A DNA stretch of 64,000 bases from Melieria omissa (lineage: Eukaryota; Arthropoda; Insecta; Diptera; Ulidiidae): the NCBI GenBank assembly GCA_963971225.1, contig OZ020269.1:23514084-23578083 (forward strand), written 5' to 3'. Of the stretch, positions 12,727 to 24,467 are shown one piece after another (position 1 is the stretch's first letter; each line of letters opens with the position of its first letter). The position numbers were made by a program, and so were the translations under genes. The notes below the pieces were generated by a model that saw only the letters and a program-made list of their open reading frames with translations, was not told where the DNA came from and searched no databases.

Positions 12727-14858
12727 TGTTGTTGTCGAGACAAAACTGAACGCAAAATAAGCAATGAATTGGGATAAGAATTTAGCTTTAAGCGAGATCA
12801 AATTAAAATTAAAGTGGGGATCCCACGCTGTGAGGTATAAGAGAGGAAGCCATATATGTTATGTATGTAATTTTTATTGTTTTTTGTTTATTCGTTAATT
12901 TTTTAGCTAACATGCGCAGATAACAACATCGCCGCTATAAACAACTTTCTGAAGAGACAAAACAATATAATCCACACAAACAATAAATTTAAATTTAATG
13001 TAATTGGAAGAAATTTTGTTTAACTAATATTGTAACAAATTACATTAAAATCGAGTTGATGGCCCTGGATTCTAACCTTGGCTATACTATTTTATATTGT
13101 AGACTAAATAATAATAATAAAAATAAACTTCTTTTGTCGGCCTTACATTCTGCTTGAATGCTTATCGCACAAGCAGTGGTAGTCCACCCACTCTTAGTAC
13201 ATCTTTCAAAAAATAATAACAATTACTAGACTATACAATTTTATTATTCCCTGATAAAATGCCACGTTGCTTACAATGTCTTAACTTTGTAATACAGTTG
13301 CAAAACCAGATTAGTAATCTGGGATTAATAAATTTAAAACAATACGAATGCTTTACCAACACTTCGGTAGTGGATGATTGAGCCGATAAGTACCGCGTGC
13401 GAAAACGCCAGCACTTGTTTGCTTATTGCTTATACTTTTAAATATTTCTAGATAGTTAGAAGTCGGGGAATCCACATGTGACAAAATACACATTTTGCAC
13501 ACACTTTGTAGTTCTTTTTAGTAAGTAAAGTGCATAAATTAAAAAGACAGTTGTTTTGGTTTGTTTAAAGTTATTTAACATGTCTCTCTTAAAAAAATTA
13601 ACCAGTTTGATTTCCTTTTTTATTTAATACATTTTACCACGTTTAGCTATTGTCACTGCTAATTTGCACACAATTATTTGAATTACACTATTTATACCGT
13701 AAATGCGTTTTAATCGACATTCACAACAGCAAATTTACCGGCCATATGCCGCAACTCATTAACTCTTTTACCCTTCAACTGTCATAGCAGCACTTAACTT
13801 TAGTTACATATTATTTTAATTGCCTCTCCAAAATATATGTGTGTGTGTGTGCTGTGACTGCCAGTGGATTTCGTTTCACTTGTATCAAAATAAGTTCGGT
13901 ATAAAAGTTGTTGATTGAATTGTTTTTGTTCGCAATAAGGCAAAAACTTATCCGTATATCATACGGTGGCCATTAACTTTTTATTAAATGCTTAACTCAC
14001 CAAATTGTACAAACAGTGACTTAACGCGGTAATCGCTATTGCCGAAATTCCCAATCGATTCTTCGCGTACAAAGCTGCGACAACAACACTTGCGTATTGC
14101 TAATCAACCGCACATCTCGTACTAATGCGAGACAAGAGATGCGCAATTTCAGCGGCGAAGAAGAAAAATGTATCGATATTTATCAGTCAGTGGCTGGTTT
14201 TTTTACCGGCATTACCCATAGCAATGCCACCTTATGGGGAATTTCCTAGTTTGTAGAAAACTTAACAGGGTCAGTAAATTTGGGCAGAAGATGATTTTTT
14301 CAAAAAGATTTTTGACAGTTTATAAATATATTAGGTGATAAAATGTTGGGTACGAAGATAATTGTTTGCCTTGTGTTCAGTGAACGACCTACACTCACAT
14401 TTTGTGTTAGCTGTGAAATGCAGAATCAATATTATATATGTTTAGGAAAAGCTAAACAAATATAGTTGTTCTTGAATGCTGCATGTTTCAGCTCATAAAA
14501 TGTACTCAACTGAGTTAATGTACATGAGAAATAAAAGAACGATTTTTTCTTCAACGAATTATTTTAGCTTATTTGAATATTTTGTCTATCAATTTTACAT
14601 AAGCTGAATTCTTTTTACTCTTCTCATTTTCTTAATTTACAAAGTAAATTGTTGCCATATTTTTTCACTATGTGTCACGCCACACTGTTTCTGTTTGACA
14701 TTTGTACAACAACCTAAAGAAGCGGTGGCCGCCTGTCACCGAATTTCACTTGCCGTGTATCGCGTTATTTGCAGGTTTCGTTTTAGAAAAAAAGAAATAC
14801 ATTTAACATAAAACAGCAACAACTTTGTCGTACCTTACTTTCACTGCGTTTTCTCACA
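12727..14858. other. Intergenic DNA between the divergent Pgm2 and tsunagi genes
   Basis: AT-rich, with a TG microsatellite at about 13839-13850. It should hold the promoters of both divergent genes. Good coding signals are absent. The last 100-150 bases before 14859 are probably tsunagi 5' UTR. Confidence 0.5.
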
Positions 14859-15440
14859 ATGGCCGATGTGCTGGATATTGATAATGCCGAAGAGTTTGAG
14901 GTCGACGAGGATGGCGATCGTGAGTGAAATGGCCCACTTGGCCTCTGACGACATTACTCTAATTTCACTAATTCTTACGATTCCGATTTTATTGCATTAG
15001 AGGGTATTGTGCGCTTGAAGGAGAAGGCCAAACATCGCAAGGGTCGCGGCTTCGGCAGTGAGAGCAATAGCCGCGAGCCCATACAAAGCTATGAGCGCGT
15101 GCGTCACGAGGACGACGACGAGTTGGAGCCGGGACCACAGCGTTCGGTGGAGGGCTGGATATTGTTTGTGACGTCCATACACGAAGAGGCACAAGAGGAT
15201 GACATACAGGAGAAGTTCTGCGAATTCGGCGATATCAAGAACATACACTTGAACCTGGACCGACGTACCGGCTTCTCCAAGGGGTATGCGCTGGTAGAGT
15301 ACGAGACACACAAGCAAGCGCTGGCTGCTAAGGAGGCACTCAATGGCACCGACATAATGGGACAAACAATTCAGGTGGATTGGTGCTTTGTCAAGGGACC
15401 GAAACGCATGAAGAAATCATCCGAAAAGCGCCGGCGATAG
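14859..15440 (+). CDS. tsu: Tsunagi / Y14 (RBM8A), exon junction complex subunit
   Basis: Y14 pairs with Mago nashi in the exon junction complex, which marks spliced mRNA and is needed for oskar mRNA localisation and nonsense-mediated decay. Two exons, 14859-14919 and 15001-15440, with an 81-base GT-AG intron give 166 residues. The conserved N-terminus [18 protein letters not shown] is followed by the KHRKGRGFG region. A single RRM begins at [20 protein letters not shown] (RNP2 = ILFVTSI) and contains RNP1 KGYALVEY. The basic tail is [15 protein letters not shown]. Length and sequence are close to the Drosophila protein. The gene is convergent with Mys45A; the two stop codons are about 340 bases apart. 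Confidence 0.97.
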
Positions 15441-15629
15441 ACGAACGTGAGAGGCAAGAGGCAGATACGAAGACACTTCTTCATCCCGTTGCCACTGGGC
15501 TGATGCAAGCGACAGGAGACGCAGCGCGGAAGTGTGTATTTATGTAATAGCGTGTAATATACATTTGATTGAAAATGTTTAATATGAAATATGATTTTTT
15601 TTACTACAAAACATTTCTCTGTAGCACAT

Positions 15630-15635
15630 AATAAA
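15630..15635 (+). terminator. tsu: Poly(A) signal of tsunagi
   Basis: AATAAA about 190 bases past the tsunagi stop. On the opposite strand the matching signal of the convergent gene Mys45A (TTTATT on plus, 15676-15681) lies only 41 bases further, so the two transcript ends abut or overlap slightly. Confidence 0.65.
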
Positions 15636-15675
15636 ACTGAAAATCAAATTGAAATTGCTTGTTTTTTTTCGAACA

Positions 15676-15681
15676 TTTATT
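15676..15681 (-). terminator. Mys45A: Poly(A) signal of Mys45A
   Basis: AATAAA on the minus strand (TTTATT on plus), about 100 bases past the Mys45A stop at 15780. Confidence 0.6.
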
Positions 15682-15779
15682 ATTCAAACTAACTTTGCCC
15701 AAGCTCAGCTTTTTCCAGCCCAAATGTAATTTACATCGGCTGTATCATTAAAACCTAATTCCGAACAATTAGAACTGCT

Positions 15780-18193
15780 TTAGCGCATCTTTTTCTGATG
15801 CAGCAGATGCTTTCGCATCGCTTGCTGCTTGTCACGGAAGCTCTTCTTCACCTTGGAACGCGCCTTGTGCCGCATCATGACAAAGTTTTTGCGTTTGCGA
15901 TTCTCCCGATTTGTCTTCGAGCTGTTTTCGTTTTTGCGGCCATCTTTCCATCCAAACTTTTCGCGATCCTGTCGCCCGGTCTTCACCGTTTCCAGACGTG
16001 ATTCCTTGTCGTGTTTGCGTTTTTTGTAAATCATTTCGATGCTGTCTAGCTTCACGAACTCGGAGCGTTCCTTCTCCAGCGGCCTTTTGCGCGCATTGGT
16101 AACGGTCTTTTTCAGATTAGCTGCATTGATGCGCTTAAAATCGTCGTCGGTAAAGATGCGCGTCAGCGCCAACTCCTGTGCCGCTTCTTTCTCGTTGAGG
16201 ATCTTGACAGCGGACATTTCCTTATTCTCGCTGCTTGCACCTTTGACTTTACTATTTTTGGGAGTCTTAACCGCTTCCTCGTCTTCTCCCTTCTCCTCCT
16301 CTTCCTCCTCGTCCTCTTCATCATCATCATCTTCGTCTTTGTCTTCGTCTTCTTCCTCATCATCTTCATCGCCGCTGTCATCACTGTCGCTTTCCGCTTC
16401 CGCCTCATCGTCCAAATTCTCCTCTTCACTGTGCGACACATTCACCCACTCGCCATCGTTCGAATCCGTTTCACTGGCATCGCTCTCATCTTCACTACCG
16501 ACATCGATAGTCTTTGACTGCTGCAGCAAAGCCTCAGCGCCCGGTACAGATTCGTGCACCTCCACTTCGCCGTAGGCGCGTACTTTGCGTTCAGCTTGCG
16601 CCTCTGTCTGGCGACCCCGATCTTTCTTGTGCAGCAGTGCAGGCAGCTGCTCGCGATACAGCGTGATCAGTGAGCGCGCGGCCATCATTACCGACTTCTC
16701 TTTGTACGTTTTGTACATGGCCAGATCCCGCAGCAGATCCTCGCCCATGGCCAGCGGGCAGCGCACGCAGATCTCGCGCGTCGCATTCAGGCCAATGGCC
16801 ATAACGTCACTCGAATTGCGCTCGGTGATGAAATTGTTGGCAATGGTCTTCAGAACCGGCTCGATGATATCGCCGGGCACGAGTGCGTGCGATGCTTGCG
16901 CTGCAAACTGCAGTATACGTGTTACCTGCCGCTGGTGCGGTTGCAAAAAGCGCGTTATGTACGGGTAGAAGCCGAAGAGGAAGAGCTCGTGTATGCCGAT
17001 CAGACGCGATATCACATCTAGGTGCATTAACTTCACCTCGAATCGTTCGTTGGTGGCTTGCAGCTGCTTGAAGAGACCTTCGGCCATGCCTTGCGGATTG
17101 TGTATGAGATGAATGCCCGAAAAGTTAAAGGCCGGCGCGTTTTTTTTCTTCTTCTGCGCTTTGACGGCCTGCTTTTTGATTTGCTCCAGCTGCTTCTTGC
17201 GCTTCTTGGTTTTCTTGTTGACACGACTTTGCATTATGGCGCCCTTGAGATCTACCTCATTGTCACTGTCTGAGTCGTCAGAGCCTTTTTCGTCGTCATC
17301 GTGACCAAGAAAGAATTTTAGGGAAGCGACAAGAACCTGCAGAAAATAACGAAATATTTACAGTTGTATTCAATACATAAATGATTACGAAATAAAATGC
17401 TGCTAATCCTGCCTTAGTTATTTTTGAGAAGCACCCGACAGTGGCTATGACATTCACGGTCTTTGGATCGTTCCAAATGTTCTTTTTGTACAGCTCGATC
17501 ATTATGTCCACAGACATCTTGGCGGCTTTGGGATTGGCATCTTTCAGCATTGAATACATGAAATTTTGCAGTGTCTGTTGAAAATTACAAAATTCAAGTA
17601 AATCGTACAGTTGCAATGTTTGACAGATTCAATTTTTCTGTCCGCCGATTAACCTACCGAGTTAAGCTTCATATCCTTGTGCTTGGCGTTCATATTCTTG
17701 ATGTCGGTAATTATGTGGTTCTGCAAAAAGGTTCGCAAATTTTTGTCCGGACAGCGTAGCAGCTGGAAGAACAATTCCAGCAAATCCAACGCTGGTATCA
17801 AATTCTTATTTCGCAGCAATATTAAAGCTTTTACAAAGCAGTTTCGCATTGTCGGATCCAGTGTTGTGGCGTGATTTTTTAGCAGATCAACCAGACGTTG
17901 TGGGAATTGCAGACAAACAACTGGATAACATTGCGCCACCTGCAAATAGCAGCAGCTCAGTAAGGTATCGAATGTGTGCAGCATGAGTTTATGCCACCCA
18001 CCTGCGCTATGAACATGACCAGCTCGTCCAGCGACTTGTGTTCCTCGCTGGGATTCAGCGCAAACACTTCCAGGGTGCTGAGAAAGTGTCGGTATTGTTG
18101 TTGGAATTCATCTTTGTACGACTCTGGATCGCGCTTGATTAGGTTCTGAAGTTGCGGCAAATTGTCGGGCAGTTGATTGTTGTGACGCACCAT
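15780..18193 (-). CDS. Mys45A: Mystery 45A, SDA1 homologue, 60S ribosome biogenesis factor
   Basis: SDA1 is a nucleolar protein needed for maturation and export of the 60S ribosomal subunit. Exons 18193-18002, 17939-17658, 17574-17413 and 17336-15780 give 730 residues. The N-terminus [20 protein letters not shown] and the block [20 protein letters not shown] are typical of SDA1. The middle (exon 4) holds helical repeats around [18 protein letters not shown], then a very acidic Asp/Glu tract (about 500-560). It closes with a Lys/Arg-rich nucleolar tail ending KKMR. The exon 3/4 junction is unusual. Conserved SDA1 sequence ([16 protein letters not shown]) requires the donor AAG|GCAGGA at 17412, a GC-AG intron. 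A GT donor at 17388 is also in frame but would insert AGLAAFYF into the conserved core. The other two introns are GT-AG. Confidence 0.93.
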
Positions 18194-18507
18194 TTTGGTG
18201 CCGCTGTTGTAATTTTCACTATTTTATGAAAATCACAAAATGTTAACGTCCTGGGCGCTTTAAAAACCAGGATAATTACGTGTTTACAAAAAACACGTTG
18301 TCCCCCTAGCGCTGCTTCTTGCCAAAGAGAACCATTCACGCTGAAGTTCTTATGACATTTCAGGGAGTTGCCATTGTTACGAGTATTCAAGTGAAACGGC
18401 AACTTGAAATGATTGCAACAAATATATAAATGCTGCTATGCAGACTTATGCCAGTTTCCACTATTTCAATATCACATTTTTTTATGTTTGCATTCTTCAT
18501 GTAAATA

Positions 18508-18684
18508 CAGTACTTTTCACTTAAAGCGAACTCCGAGGGACCGGGCAAAATGGTTCGTTTTAACCGAAAGTTCGCTTTAAAAGGGGTCCGCAATAAGCGA
18601 AAAGATAAAGCGCGTACTTTTGAAATTGGTTCGTTTTAGGCGAAAAATCGTTTTAAACGGGTTCGTTATAAGCGAAAAGCACTG
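18508..18684. mobile_element. Short MITE, pogo/Tc1-like termini
   Basis: A 177-base element with long inverted termini: CAGTACTTTTCACTTAAAG at the left and, on the complement of the right end, CAGTGCTTTTCGCTTATAAC. It is flanked by TA on both sides (18506-18507 and 18685-18686), the target duplication of Tc1/mariner/pogo elements. The motif CAGT..TTCGCTTA resembles pogo ends. The interior is itself made of inverted TTCGCTTTAA/TTCGTTTTA segments, so the whole unit can fold. There is no coding capacity. Confidence 0.75.
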
Positions 18685-18702
18685 TATTTGAAATAACATG
18701 TT

Positions 18703-18708
18703 TTTATT
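18703..18708 (-). terminator. Candidate poly(A) signal of the first DHHC gene
   Basis: AATAAA on the minus strand about 175 bases past the stop codon at 18883. No closer canonical signal was seen. Confidence 0.45.
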
Positions 18709-18882
18709 AGCTTACAGATCTAGTAACAATCATTACAGTTAATTGACTAAACAGCAGACATATAAAGCACAATTTTGAAATTTTCAAAAAAAAAGAACTG
18801 CATTTATCAGTTTTACAAGTTACATTATACTAAATAGAACGTGGGTTATAACTAAACGTAAAAACTTAAATCATATTAATCC

Positions 18883-20055
18883 CTATAATGCGGTCGTCCG
18901 ACGGACCCTTCCCCTGTTCCTTCTGCGTCTCCTTGCATTCATTTGTATCACAACCAATGGCACATTATCTGCCTGTCTCAAGTTTCTCTCCTCCTCTTCA
19001 TCCTCTTCATTTTCCTGTTCTGCTACCGCTTCATCCTCCGCTTCATCCTCCGTTTCATTCTCCGCTTCATCGTCCTCTGTATCCGACTCCCATTTGTAGC
19101 CATCTTCGGGCAATTCACTGCTTATCATTGGGGCCAACCACGCAATGTACATGCGTCGGCCAAATACACATTCCAGATTACGTCGCCAGCCGGCGTCGTA
19201 GCGGTAGCCAGTTTTACGTTCGGAGTACACGCCTCCTTTCAACAGCGGCTCTGCATGACAGATCAGCATGATCAGTGTGAACACCACAGCCAGAATATTT
19301 AAATTGTAGAAGAGTAGATGCATGTTCACGTGTATTGAACCGTGCGTTATCATAAAGAGAGGGCACAACATTTTGTAGATGGACATCCAGTTGTTGTAAA
19401 GCGACCCGAACAATACCCACAAGTAAATACTGTTGTAGACGAAAGCGTACACCGAGCCCAAGAACAGGTAAATAAGGAACAGTACGAAGTAACGATGATT
19501 ATTCAATCCGATGCAGCAGCCCGTGAACAGGCAGTGATGGTCGGATTTCAATACACATGTCCTGCAAACTGTAAACGAAACAACATTTGCGTTAATCCAA
19601 ATCTTTGCCAAGAGTAACGACCTGTTTTAACGACGAATTACTTTTGCAGTGATGTGATCGTGGCGGCGCCACCATGTGACATCGAGTGCAGAACATCCAA
19701 CCTTTCTCAAAAGCATTTGGTGGAACGTCTGCGCGTTTACCTGCCGATTAATAAGTAATTGAAAACGTCTTAAAGTTCCAACATGATAAATGAAATTGAT
19801 GCACTCACAATCCACGCCGGTGTCCACAATCATGGTTGCTATCATGTTGCCTTTTATGTTCAAGAACAGAAATATTCCAAGCAACCAAGTGAACACATAA
19901 AACACTCCGCCCATGTCATGGAATTCCGGCAAAACATATATCATTTCGGATACAAATATTGTTGGCATCGAGATCATAATCAAAAGACAGCATAGAACAT
20001 CGGTTATGCGCCGTGGACACCATTTTCCACGACGTCGCGGTTTCATAGCAAACAT
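18883..20055 (-). CDS. DHHC palmitoyltransferase, copy 1 (acidic tail)
   Basis: A protein S-acyltransferase of the zDHHC family, predicted in Golgi/ER or plasma membranes. Exons 20055-19809, 19740-19642 and 19568-18883 give 343 residues; introns of 68 and 73 bases have GT-AG ends. Two N-terminal hydrophobic segments (about 19-40 and 50-72) precede the Cys-rich domain: FCTRCHMVAPPRSHHCKICR, then TCVLKSDHHCLFTGCCIG with catalytic Cys128. HRYFVLFLIYLFLG begins the third membrane segment and a fourth follows near LLFYNLNILAVVFTLIML. After MYIAWLAPMISSELPEDGYKWE comes an unusual tail of about 65 residues, first strongly acidic (DTEDDEAENETEDEAEDE) and then Arg-rich (ARRRRRNRGRVRR). It is head-to-head with a related DHHC gene, with 1.1 kb between the starts. 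It resembles a divergent insect-expanded group; no single orthologue is assigned. Confidence 0.9.
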
Positions 20056-21173
20056 AATACTAGCACTTTTTAACTTATGTAGGAAATTTCAAAAAGTGTT
20101 CGTAGCTCGGTGAATGCGTTGTGAAAACACTGCGCGGTTGCAACACAAATGACAAATAAATCTGTAATTGGGCAAGGGGACAGAGCAATCACCGGCGTCA
20201 CGTGAGCAAATTGATCGGAGAGTTGGAGAACTAAAGTAATTTATGTGGAGTATTTTACATGTAAGAAATATATAACGGTCTTCAAAGAAATACCACTATA
20301 CAAGTATATACGTACACACATTGTGTGCGTACACAAGTTGCTTGAAGTACAAAATATGATAAGAGCAGGAAATCAGTGGAAGCACTTGTTTGACAAAGCT
20401 TGTGGGTGTTATCTTCTACCATGTTAAAGTTGTACAATTAAATGCTCAAAAGATTGATTTAATGAGAGACCATTATGTGCTGTCGTTTGACGTGAGTGTC
20501 GTTTGTGTGTAAGAGAGTAAATAATATCAATTTGATTGATTGCTTTAATGTTCTCTCGAATATATCCGACATTATACAAAGAAGTTTTATTACAAGTGTT
20601 TGTTCTTGTAGATATTGCATAACATAAAAAAATTATTTTTCAAAATAATGTTCAAGCAAGTAAAACATCAAGCATTAGACAAAAACTATAAAGAAGTGTG
20701 TGTTTAACACAAAACCAATTCAACATCAACTCAATTGTTCTTTTGCCTTGGCAGCCCTACTGCTTTCTGCTTTTTGACAGCCGAAAAATATGTGTTGGTG
20801 TATTCTGTCGCCGGTGCAGTTTTTTCTTGCGGCCTGTTTAGAATGATAAATTATTCAAGTGGACAATTGGAAAAAGCATAGATAGTGTGCAGAAAATTAA
20901 AAATAACAACAACAAAAAATACGAAAACGAAAAACCGAATTCTATCATATGATATCAATATAAATTGCACGTGATGGTCTTTAATGCTGCTGTTGGACAA
21001 GACAAGTAGCTTTTCTATGAGTACAAGTCGGTAGCAGAGTGATTAACACTGCAAAGTATATAAAAATTTTACGAAATCTGAAAATCTAACAATTAAAATT
21101 AAAAAGTTAGACGGAGATAAGCTAAAGCTGAAGTGTAGTGGCAAACAAGCAGCGGCTGTAACACATCGCCGGC
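20056..21173. promoter_or_regulatory. Divergent region between the two DHHC genes
   Basis: AT-rich sequence of 1.1 kb between the divergent start codons. It must hold both 5' UTRs and promoters. No strong TATA or initiator could be fixed by eye, and no coding exon was seen. Confidence 0.45.
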
Positions 21174-22080
21174 ATGCAACTTCGTCGCAAGTTCTGGCCG
21201 CGTTCCATACGCGACATTTCGTGCTGCCTGGTTATATTCACCTTCATTCCCATAACGTTCGCGTTCGAGCTGGTTATAGTGTTGCCCGACTTTCATGATC
21301 CCGGCAGCTATATCTACAACTTCACCTGCCTGCTGGGCCTGTTTTTGCTTTTCAATGTAAAGTCAAACATGCTGGCCTGCATGCTGGTCGACACCAGTGT
21401 GCGTCGTAAGTACATGGAAGCGTAATTGTGAAATTAAATGTAACCAGTGTGAAACTTTACTTTCAGGTGTGATGCTAACGCCACCCACGCTGGAGCGCCA
21501 TCGCCAGTACTGGCGCTTCTGCTCGTCGTGCGAGACTCTGTGTCCGCCACGCTCATGGCACTGCTCTACCTGCAAGATGTGCATATTGAAACGTGACCAC
21601 CATTGTGTTTTCACTGGCTGTTGCATAGGACATCGCAATCATCGTTACTTTGTGTTCTTTTTGCTTTACTTGGCAATCGGCTCCACCTATGCCACTGTTT
21701 ACAATACGCTGTATTTCTGGTGGTTGCACGCCGACACCTACGCCAACACGCTGACGATGGTCAAGATGTTTCTGCCCATGTTTATGCTGTGTCTGGACGT
21801 GTCGTGGAACAATTTTTATCTGCTCGTGTACATGATGAACATAATAGCCAGTGCCTATTCGCTGGTGTTGATTGCCTATCATGCGCCGTCGATTCTGCAC
21901 GGCGCCAAAGACGTCGAGAAATATGCGCGCAGATATGATTTGGGGGTGCGCCGTAATCTGGAGATGGTGTTGGGCAAACGTATGTACTGGACGTGGCTGT
22001 CACCATTTGTGTCTAGTGAACTGCCACATGACGGTGTTCATTGGGAGACAATTTTGGAGCAAAGAGCGAAGCATCGCTAA
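21174..22080 (+). CDS. DHHC palmitoyltransferase, copy 2
   Basis: A protein S-acyltransferase paralogous to the neighbouring minus-strand gene. Exons 21174-21405 and 21467-22080, joined by a 61-base GT-AG intron in the same phase as intron 1 of the neighbour, give 281 residues. Two N-terminal hydrophobic segments (SCCLVIFTFIPITFAFELVI and YNFTCLLGLFLLFNV) are followed by the Cys-rich domain: FCSSCETLCPPRSWHCSTCK, then MCILKRDHHCVFTGCCIGH, with catalytic Cys124. HRYFVFFLLYLAIG and a fourth segment near LLVYMMNIIASAYSLVLIAY complete the four-pass layout. The end MYWTWLSPFVSSELPHDGVHWE aligns with copy 1 (MYIAWLAPMISSELPEDGYKWE), but the long acidic tail of copy 1 is absent. Confidence 0.92.
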
Positions 22081-22199
22081 TGGCGAGCCACTCGTTGGTT
22101 TTACCTTATCGATGGTCTAGTCTGATTTATTGTACAATCCCTAGTATTATTTTTGTAGTTAATTTTATATAAATGCACTTTTGGCATTTCTGACTTTTT

Positions 22200-22205
22200 A
22201 ATAAA
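22200..22205 (+). terminator. Poly(A) signal of DHHC copy 2
   Basis: AATAAA 120 bases past the stop. The convergent PTCD3 gene has its own signal (TTTATT on plus, 22278-22283) about 75 bases further on. Confidence 0.6.
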
Positions 22206-22277
22206 TGGTGTTTGCATGTCTAGACAGTCTGCTTAGTCGTGCGGGGGATTTAAAGAAAATTGAGTTTTAAAGTAGAC

Positions 22278-22283
22278 TTTATT
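22278..22283 (-). terminator. Poly(A) signal of PTCD3
   Basis: AATAAA on the minus strand, 86 bases past the PTCD3 stop at 22369. Confidence 0.55.
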
Positions 22284-22368
22284 GCAACAAATAAAAGCAT
22301 TCCATTGGTTTAAAAGTACAAACGTACAAAGGAATTTGTACAAAGCAAACTTAAAGCCCTCAACTCCC

Positions 22369-24467
22369 TTACTTCTCCAGAAAGCCATCGCCCACCAACG
22401 CCTTAATCTTTGACAAGTGCCCCTCGCTTAGCGTGAAACCGGCATTGATGCGCTTCGCCAGCTGTAACGCTTCCATGTTGTTTTCTGTTGCATATTGCAA
22501 GCACAGCACTGCCTGTGTGGGCGCTTTGTTCGTAATGCAACTCTCCACGTACTCGAGAAGGCACGCCTCGGACGGTGTGCCTGGTATGCGGTGCTGATTC
22601 TTGTCGGCGTACGTAAACACTTCCGTCGCTTTCTCGAAGTTGTTACCGCGCACCAGTAACGTTATAATGTCGCCAATCATTTGTCCGGTAAAAGACAGAT
22701 CACGCCGCACGCGTGCTTCTGGATCGGCGATTTTCGTGTAAATGTCAAGCGCCACCTTGGCCATCTGTGCAGGCAGCTGCTCCTGCGCCGGCACCTCCAC
22801 ATTCGGTTTATGATCGAGCATAATTTTGAGCGTGCGCGTCAGCAGGCTTTCACGATTCGTATGATCGAAAATCACCATATCGGACCACATGCGCGGCATA
22901 AGTTCAACGGCACCGTGCATTTCCACCGCTTTCAATATCTCTTCCATAATGCCCGGTTCGGGAATGTACACGTTCGGCACCAGCAAGTCGTAGATTTGCA
23001 TAAACTCCTCAATGGGCTCTGTCTGACATAGCAGCGCAAAGTAGTGGCGATAGTAGACGGATTCCTTATACGAGTCGCCGATGAGTTCGTAGTTGTTGCC
23101 CGTATGCAGCAGTGCATCCACCTTCTTGGCCAGCGATTTATCGTGTAAATGATTGCGGCACACGTCCATGGCGGTGGCGAAGAAGTACGTATCTCTGGGA
23201 TGCTGCACGCTGAACTGTTTGTCGGCGATCTGATGCAGAATATCGACAATCACGTGCGAGACAGGACCGCGTTCTCTGCAGAAAATTATCAAAATGTAGT
23301 AGTATGTGCCGAGGCTTGGCGCAATGTCTAGTTTTTTGAATTCCGCCAGCACTTTTAGTGCCGAGCTGCGTGCCAACTTGAAATTGCCGAATGTGCTGAT
23401 GGTCTCGAGCAGCGCATTCATGGTGCCCAAATCTGGCTTGAGCTTCTGATGGGCCATCTGTTGCAATATATCACGGCACAATTCCCAGCGTTGATCGGCA
23501 CTCTCCTTGAGAAAGTTTACAACATTGATGATGGCATTGAATGTGGGCGTGTCCAACTCGAACTGCTTCTCTGTGGCTTCCTGCAGCAAAGCGTAAGCGC
23601 GTTCCGCCTAAACATACAGAAAATGGCACTAAATTCGCAGAGTTTAAAATTTAGAAATCTTGTTATTACATACTTGGTAGTACTTGGCCATTCCCCTGAT
23701 TAGCGCCGCATACGCCTTTACCGTCTTGGGTTCGATTTCACCAAACAGTTGCTCTGCTAATTCACCATCTTTCCAGGTTTTACGATTACGCTCGCGCACT
23801 GCATTGCTCTGCTTGAACCAGCGCTCTTCGATTAGCTCATCTGGCAACGGCTCTTCGTTGTTGTAGAAGCAGATCATCTCCAACAGGCTCTGCTTCATGT
23901 CGGCGCTGATTTCGATGCCTTTCTGTTTCATCAAATTGTAAACAAACACTGCATCCACCACTTCCGATTGCGCAATTAAACGCTGCAAGGTGTCTGCGTC
24001 TACTTCAGACTGTTCGGTGAATACCATTTTGGGTGCGAAGGCTTCAATAGGCGGCTGTGCTTCTTCATGCTGCAGTGACAGACAAAGCAGTGCTAAGGCA
24101 ATGCTTTGAATAAAACATTTCACATTTCGATACTTACCAAAAACACTTCGCGATGCTGTTCCTTGATCCACTTGGCTGCTTTGCGTCCAGCCTCCTGTGC
24201 CATGGCAAAGGTGCGTTTGCCCACATTCGATTTGGGTATCAGGTAGGGATCATCGTGGTATTTGTAGTGCGGCGCTGTCGGATCACGACCCACTGTGCTG
24301 GCGAGTGCATTGATTATGTCTGTTGGGGAGCGCTGTATGCGGTTTGGTATTTGTATGCGTTCTTGTGCAGCTGGAGCGGCCGCTGCAGAACTGCTGCCGC
24401 TTGTGCTGCTCACGAAACGCTGAGTGCTGACTGTTGACAGACGTGGTAGACGGCGTGCCAGATGCAT
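22369..24467 (-). CDS. PTCD3 / mitochondrial ribosomal protein mS39
   Basis: A pentatricopeptide-repeat protein of the small mitochondrial ribosomal subunit (mS39) that supports mitochondrial translation. Exons 24467-24138, 24069-23674 and 23607-22369 give 654 residues; introns of 68 and 66 bases have GT-AG ends. The Arg/Ser-rich start MHLARRLPRLSTVSTQRFVS is a mitochondrial presequence. It is followed by the signature DIINALASTVGRDPTAPHYK, then YHDDPYLIPKSNVGKRTFAM and EAGRKAAKWI, specific to PTCD3. The large third exon contains tandem helical PPR-like segments, for example TPTFNAIINVVNFLKES and PDLGTMNALLETISTFGNFK. Length is close to the family norm (about 650-690). The ATG at 24467 is the first Met in an open frame that continues upstream without another ATG. 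Confidence 0.93.

Noticed and set aside
16039..16575. 178-codon poly-Ser frame on the plus strand
   Set aside because: It is the antisense of the acidic Asp/Glu tract of Mys45A.
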